DNA from: Luidia sarsii
Taxonomy: Eukaryota; Echinodermata; Asteroidea; Paxillosida; Luidiidae
DNA: 64,000 nucleotides
Assembly (NCBI GenBank): GCA_949987565.1
Contig: OX465112.1
Location: forward strand, 17,771,565-17,835,564
Reading direction: 5' to 3'
In this document: in pieces, positions 25,131 to 64,000 of the stretch
Numbering within the stretch: position 1 is the stretch's first letter
How the letters are laid out: each line of letters begins with the position of its first letter
Made by a program: the position numbers and the translations under genes
Notes under the pieces: generated by a model
Told to the model about the DNA's origin: nothing
Seen by the model: only the letters and a program-made list of their open reading frames with translations
The model's database searches: none

Positions 25131-26603
25131 ATTATTGTGTACTTTATGACGTCAATAAGTGTGCCGATTTTTAATTCAAAAGTCTAAAAAAAAAAAAACC
25201 TGCTTGTGATGTAATTACTAAAATGCCCAACCCCAACTGCTCTCCCTAGACCCCTCCCCCCCCCCCACAAGAACCTAAGGGAGACCAGGCAATGTCATGT
25301 ACCTGTTGAACCCGCCGGCGCCCAGCCTGAGGCCATGCCACATCAACTAGCATCGGCAGCTTAGTTACGGCTGGCAACAAGCTCCCCCCACCCACCCCAA
25401 CTCGATCCCTTATTCAACATGGAGGGACAGAGTGATACGTCTTGGGGTGGGAATTGTTGTATACATGTAAAAGGAAGAAGAAAAGATTCCTGTATGTCTC
25501 TTCCCCAAGACAATAATTATTGCAAAATAGGACTCAACATTATTGTAAGGGGACTCATAGTAGTAGTACAACACTGACCCCTCCCTCTCCGCCCCCTGTA
25601 TTTCGACAGTTCTTTAATTGAGACTATATCTGTCCACTTCTGGCCCCGCCGGATCATGTTGATCAATTAAACAGTCTGTAATGTTGTTGAGATTGCAACA
25701 TCAAACATTTGGTACAGGAACAACTTTTTTCAGGGGAAATTTGGATGTAACTAATGGCTTCTCACAATTTATGTTCACAATGTTATGCAGCCTCCCCCAT
25801 GTTACTGTTAGGCTGTGTATAAACGCATGGCAGCTGGCCGGCCCGTCCACATTTTTTCACTTATTGCAGGCAAACACATCAAAATTTATATTTTTTTTCC
25901 TTCACATTATTTTGTCGCCAGTGCTGTGTCTGCCACAATTTGTTACCCATACTTGAACCCCCCCCCTTATAGACGGGTTGCAGCGCACTAAATCCAAGAT
26001 GGCTCCGCCGAGCTGATTAAAGTGTGGAACCAAAAACCTTTTTTTTCCTAAGGGTGTCTGGAGGCTAATTTACTGATTTGTTCTAGTATATATAGTATAA
26101 TTGATGCTAAATACAACTTGTGTGTTCAATAGTCAATTTCGTGTGTAATTTGAACCGTATGGGTTTTTTTACGTGGCCCTACTTTTCTGTGGAAAGTGTA
26201 GGAGTAATACTTCCCAAAATCCATTCAGAAATTCGGCCTTGGACGACTATACAGTTTCTTTTTTTACAGGGGGTAAATAATTAGCAGAAAATCCATTCGA
26301 CTGAGGATACCAAAATTGAAAAGAATCTGAGAGATAAACGGTCTGGCAAACTACAATTATAGCTGCAACTGAACTGAGAGACTTCTTTTTCTGAAATGGT
26401 TCGCCTTGAAAGTATTTTTTGAACTGTGTTCTATGGAAGCTGGATTTAGTGACCTGAAACCTTTTAAAACAAATGTAGGATTTGCCCTGAAGCGAAAGTG
26501 TAGGCCTATAGTAACATACTTTATCTATAGGCCTACCCTAATCATACGGGAGTATCCTAAATAGAAAGACTACTGTAACAAAGAACCAAACTTAAAGAAA
26601 AAG

Positions 26604-26767
26604 AATGTAAAATTTAGTGGGCCTGACGTTTCGATCCTAGCAGGACCTTTCTCAAAGGCCTTTGAGAAAGGTCCTGATAGGATCGAAACGCATTCCCACT
26701 AAATTTTAGATTTACATTTTGGTAATTTTAGTCAGTAAGCAGTTTGCAACATTTTTGTATATCACCT
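26604..26767. repeat. Two PLE tails joined head to head (palindrome)
   Basis: A minus-strand tail (26608-26658) abuts a plus-strand tail (26659-26767) at CTCAAAGGCCTTTGAG. The result is a near-perfect palindrome of roughly 100 bp. The right copy has the complete distal block to TATATCACC. Confidence 0.88.
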
Positions 26768-26978
26768 TAAAAAGAATGTAACTGAGATTTGTAAAAACAA
26801 ATTCGGAATTTTAAGTCCGTAAAGCAGTTAGTGCAACCTTTAATTAATATAATAATTATGCAAAGATACAAAAACAAACCAGTAGGGCCTATTAGCCTAG
26901 TAGTAACATAACTATTTATTTTACCAGCCGTTGCAATCTATTATCATTTCTGTGCATACGGTTTAGCAGAGCGGTCCC

Positions 26979-26992
26979 GTTGCCAAGCAGAC
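26979..26992 (+). promoter_or_regulatory. X-box-like RFX site upstream of CFAP46
   Basis: GTTGCCAAGCAGAC has a perfect left half (GTTGCC) and a 4-of-6 right half compared with the X-box consensus GTNRCC-spacer-RGYAAC. It starts 169 bp before the CFAP46 ATG, a usual position for RFX sites at ciliary genes. Binding is inferred. Confidence 0.45.
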
Positions 26993-27147
26993 GGGAAATT
27001 GCAATGTAGTTTATCGTCTGCTCCTCTGACTTGCATTTGGAATATCTGAATATATGTGGATCGCTTGAAACAATATATTACGTAGCACCATGGAATTCAG
27101 AGCTTAATTGAATTTTGGGAGTGTTAGTGGTCTACCCCTGGATAATC

Positions 27148-62389
<35,242 letters not shown>

Positions 62390-62459
62390 GTGAGTTGCGC
62401 TGTCCCATTCCCCCCCCCATATCCCCCCCTTCCCCAATCCATGCCAAACATCTTTGCAG

Positions 62460-62965
62460 GATATAACCTGAATCCTGCAAAATCCCGCTATCCTACCTTG
62501 TTCAAAGCTCCATGTGACCTGAATCCTGCCAAATCCTGCAGTACTGGCTACTGTGGACCATTGCCTGAATCCTGCCAAATCCTGCAGTACTGGCTACTGT
62601 GGACCATTGCATGAATCCTGCCAAATCCTGCAGTACTGGCTACTGTGGACCATTGCCTGAATCCTGCCAAATCCTGCACTGAGCTTATGGAGTTTTAGTC
62701 CACATTCTAAACAAAGACTTTTTTCAGCTTAGAACAATGGGCCCTTTTTCAAACGGATAATCTCTTGACAAAAGCCACAATGACGTCCGAATTGTTACCA
62801 GCATCCTGCATTTTCCTATAGACAAAATCGTCTTATGCCCTCAATCCTGCAAAATCCTTCTCCAGCACTTTGATATTAGTAGCCTGCAATGTGTCAACTC
62901 TCATGTGCCCTGAATCCTGCAGAATCCTGCAATGTGTCGACTCTCATGTGCCCTGAATCCTGCAC
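62460..62965. repeat. AATCCTGC-rich duplicated segment, copy 2
   Basis: Near-identical to 21102-21620, including the CCACATTCTAAACAAAGAC stretch. It has an extra unit of GCAGTACTGGCTACTGTGGA. It starts about 70 bp after the exon 14 donor. Confidence 0.87.
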
Positions 62966-63540
62966 AATTCTGCGAAAGGCAAATAGGATTCTGCAGGATT
63001 TGGGAAGGTTAGGGTATAACCTTGTTGGCAAGGAGCTTGGGTCGTCACTGAAATCCCTTGTTTATAGCCTTGTTGTGGGCTAATTTGTATTTAAAAAACA
63101 ACAACAGCAACAAATTCCAAGAGGGAGCTCTCATCCCTCAGTAGGCACCTACATGTATCTCTCCCTCGCCCGCTGATCAACAGTTCCTCTGGTGGGTCCT
63201 TACAGAATCAGTCTCGCTTCTTTTCCCTTGCCTTGGGTCCTCATAAGGAGACACTGGATGATAAGAATTCAATTGCATGAATTCATCAAGTGCTCTCACA
63301 CTTAACCACTCCACCAATTTGCCACCACCATGATTCAAAGGATCTCCTTATTACCAGCCCACGCATCACTTTTGTTTCATGCTAAGTGGAGAGGAGTGGA
63401 ATACAAGTCAAAATCACTTGACTTGACACCGCATTGCGGTTTGTAATCCTGTTTACACAAGAAAGACTTGTCATGCTTAGCAGATTTTCTCGCTTAAGCG
63501 GCTGTATGAAATTGGGCCCTGCCTGTTTGTTGTAAACCAG

Positions 63541-64000
63541 TAATATACAAAATTGTTGCAAACTGCTTACTGACTAAAATTACCAAAATGCAAATCTCAA
63601 AATTTAGTGGGCCTTACGTTTCGATCCTAGCAGGACCTTTCTCAAGTGCAGAGTGGTCTGAAATTTCGATCTTAGCAGGACCTTTCTCAAAGGCAGAGTG
63701 GTCTGAAATTTCGATCTTAGCAGGACCTTTCTCAAAGGCAGAGTGGTCTGAAATTTCGATCTTAGCAGGACCTTTCTCAAAGGCAGAGTACTCTTAAATT
63801 TCGATCTTAGCAGGACCTTTCTCAAAGGCAGAGTACTCTTAAATTTCGATCCTAGCAGGACCTTTCTCAAGTGCAGAGTGGTCTGAAATTTCGATCTTAG
63901 CAGGACCTTTCTCAAGGGCAGAGTGGTCTGAAATTTCGATCTTAGCAGGACCTTTCTCAAGGGCAGAGTGGGCTGAAATTTCGATCTAAGCAGAACCTTT
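63541..64000 (-). repeat. PLE tail expanded into a 45-bp tandem satellite
   Basis: A long tail copy (63541-63660) leads into nine 45-bp units starting at 63623 and every 45 bp to the window edge. Each contains GATCTTAGCAGGACCTTTCT, CAAAGGCAGAGTGGTCTGAA, ATTTC. Since 45 is a multiple of three, both strands give 15-residue periodic ORFs; these are not proteins. Confidence 0.93.

Larger units (their letters stand above)
23345..26978. other. Divergent upstream region between PACRGL and CFAP46
   Basis: No protein-coding exon found. It contains a diverged PLE tail (about 23470-23560), an inverted SINE-derived unit (23810-24010), a 21-bp minisatellite (24990-25130) and a head-to-head PLE tail pair (26608-26767). 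5' UTR exons and promoters of both genes should lie here. Confidence 0.6.

Noticed and set aside
63588..63960. Proteins with 15-residue repeats on both strands
   Set aside because: The 45-bp satellite unit is a multiple of three, so open frames arise automatically.

Overview
This is a eukaryotic (animal) genome window with large introns, GC-rich exons in AT-richer introns, and many transposon remnants. Two cilia-related genes can be rebuilt exon by exon with matching splice phases. PACRGL (parkin co-regulated gene-like) lies on the minus strand, with its complete coding sequence in seven exons from 23336 down to 9541 (229 aa). CFAP46 (cilia and flagella associated protein 46, also TTC40) lies on the plus strand, with its first fourteen coding exons from 27148 to 62389. 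They cover about 544 residues, and the gene runs off the right edge. The two genes are divergent, with their start codons about 3.8 kb apart. Motile-cilia genes, Penelope-like elements, CACTA and Helitron-like elements, and frequent ACATGTAC-type sequence suggest an invertebrate, perhaps a marine deuterostome (echinoderm, hemichordate or lancelet). That placement is an inference and is not proven by the window.

Layout: 1-9.5 kb is mainly gene-poor, with long CT/GA microsatellites, a 220-bp palindrome containing a hammerhead-ribozyme-like core, and one candidate coding exon of an unknown gene at 2390-2476. PACRGL occupies 9.5-23.3 kb. Its first intron holds a three-level nest: a Penelope-like (PLE) GIY-YIG fragment inside a TTAA-flanked inverted-repeat element, inside an older dispersed repeat. 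The 23.3-27.1 kb interval is the shared upstream region and has an X-box-like motif 156 bp before the CFAP46 ATG. CFAP46 then fills the window. Its intron 3 contains a 7.2-kb array of Helitron-like units with paired terminal hairpins. Its later introns contain CACTA miniature elements with clear 3-bp target duplications, a 180-bp satellite, tRNA-derived repeats and microsatellites.

The dominant dispersed repeat is the 3' tail of the PLE. It occurs about 15 or more times in both orientations, sometimes as head-to-head palindromes, and at the right end as a 45-bp tandem satellite. Its layout matches a hammerhead ribozyme scaffold (stem I, stem II, GAAAC, GUC) with a decayed core. A separate family at 5.6 kb keeps an intact CUGAUGA...GAAAC...GUC core. 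The GIY-YIG ORF, PLE tails, Helitron-like array and hammerhead-like motifs are the most unusual contents. The two genes are otherwise ordinary conserved ciliary genes.
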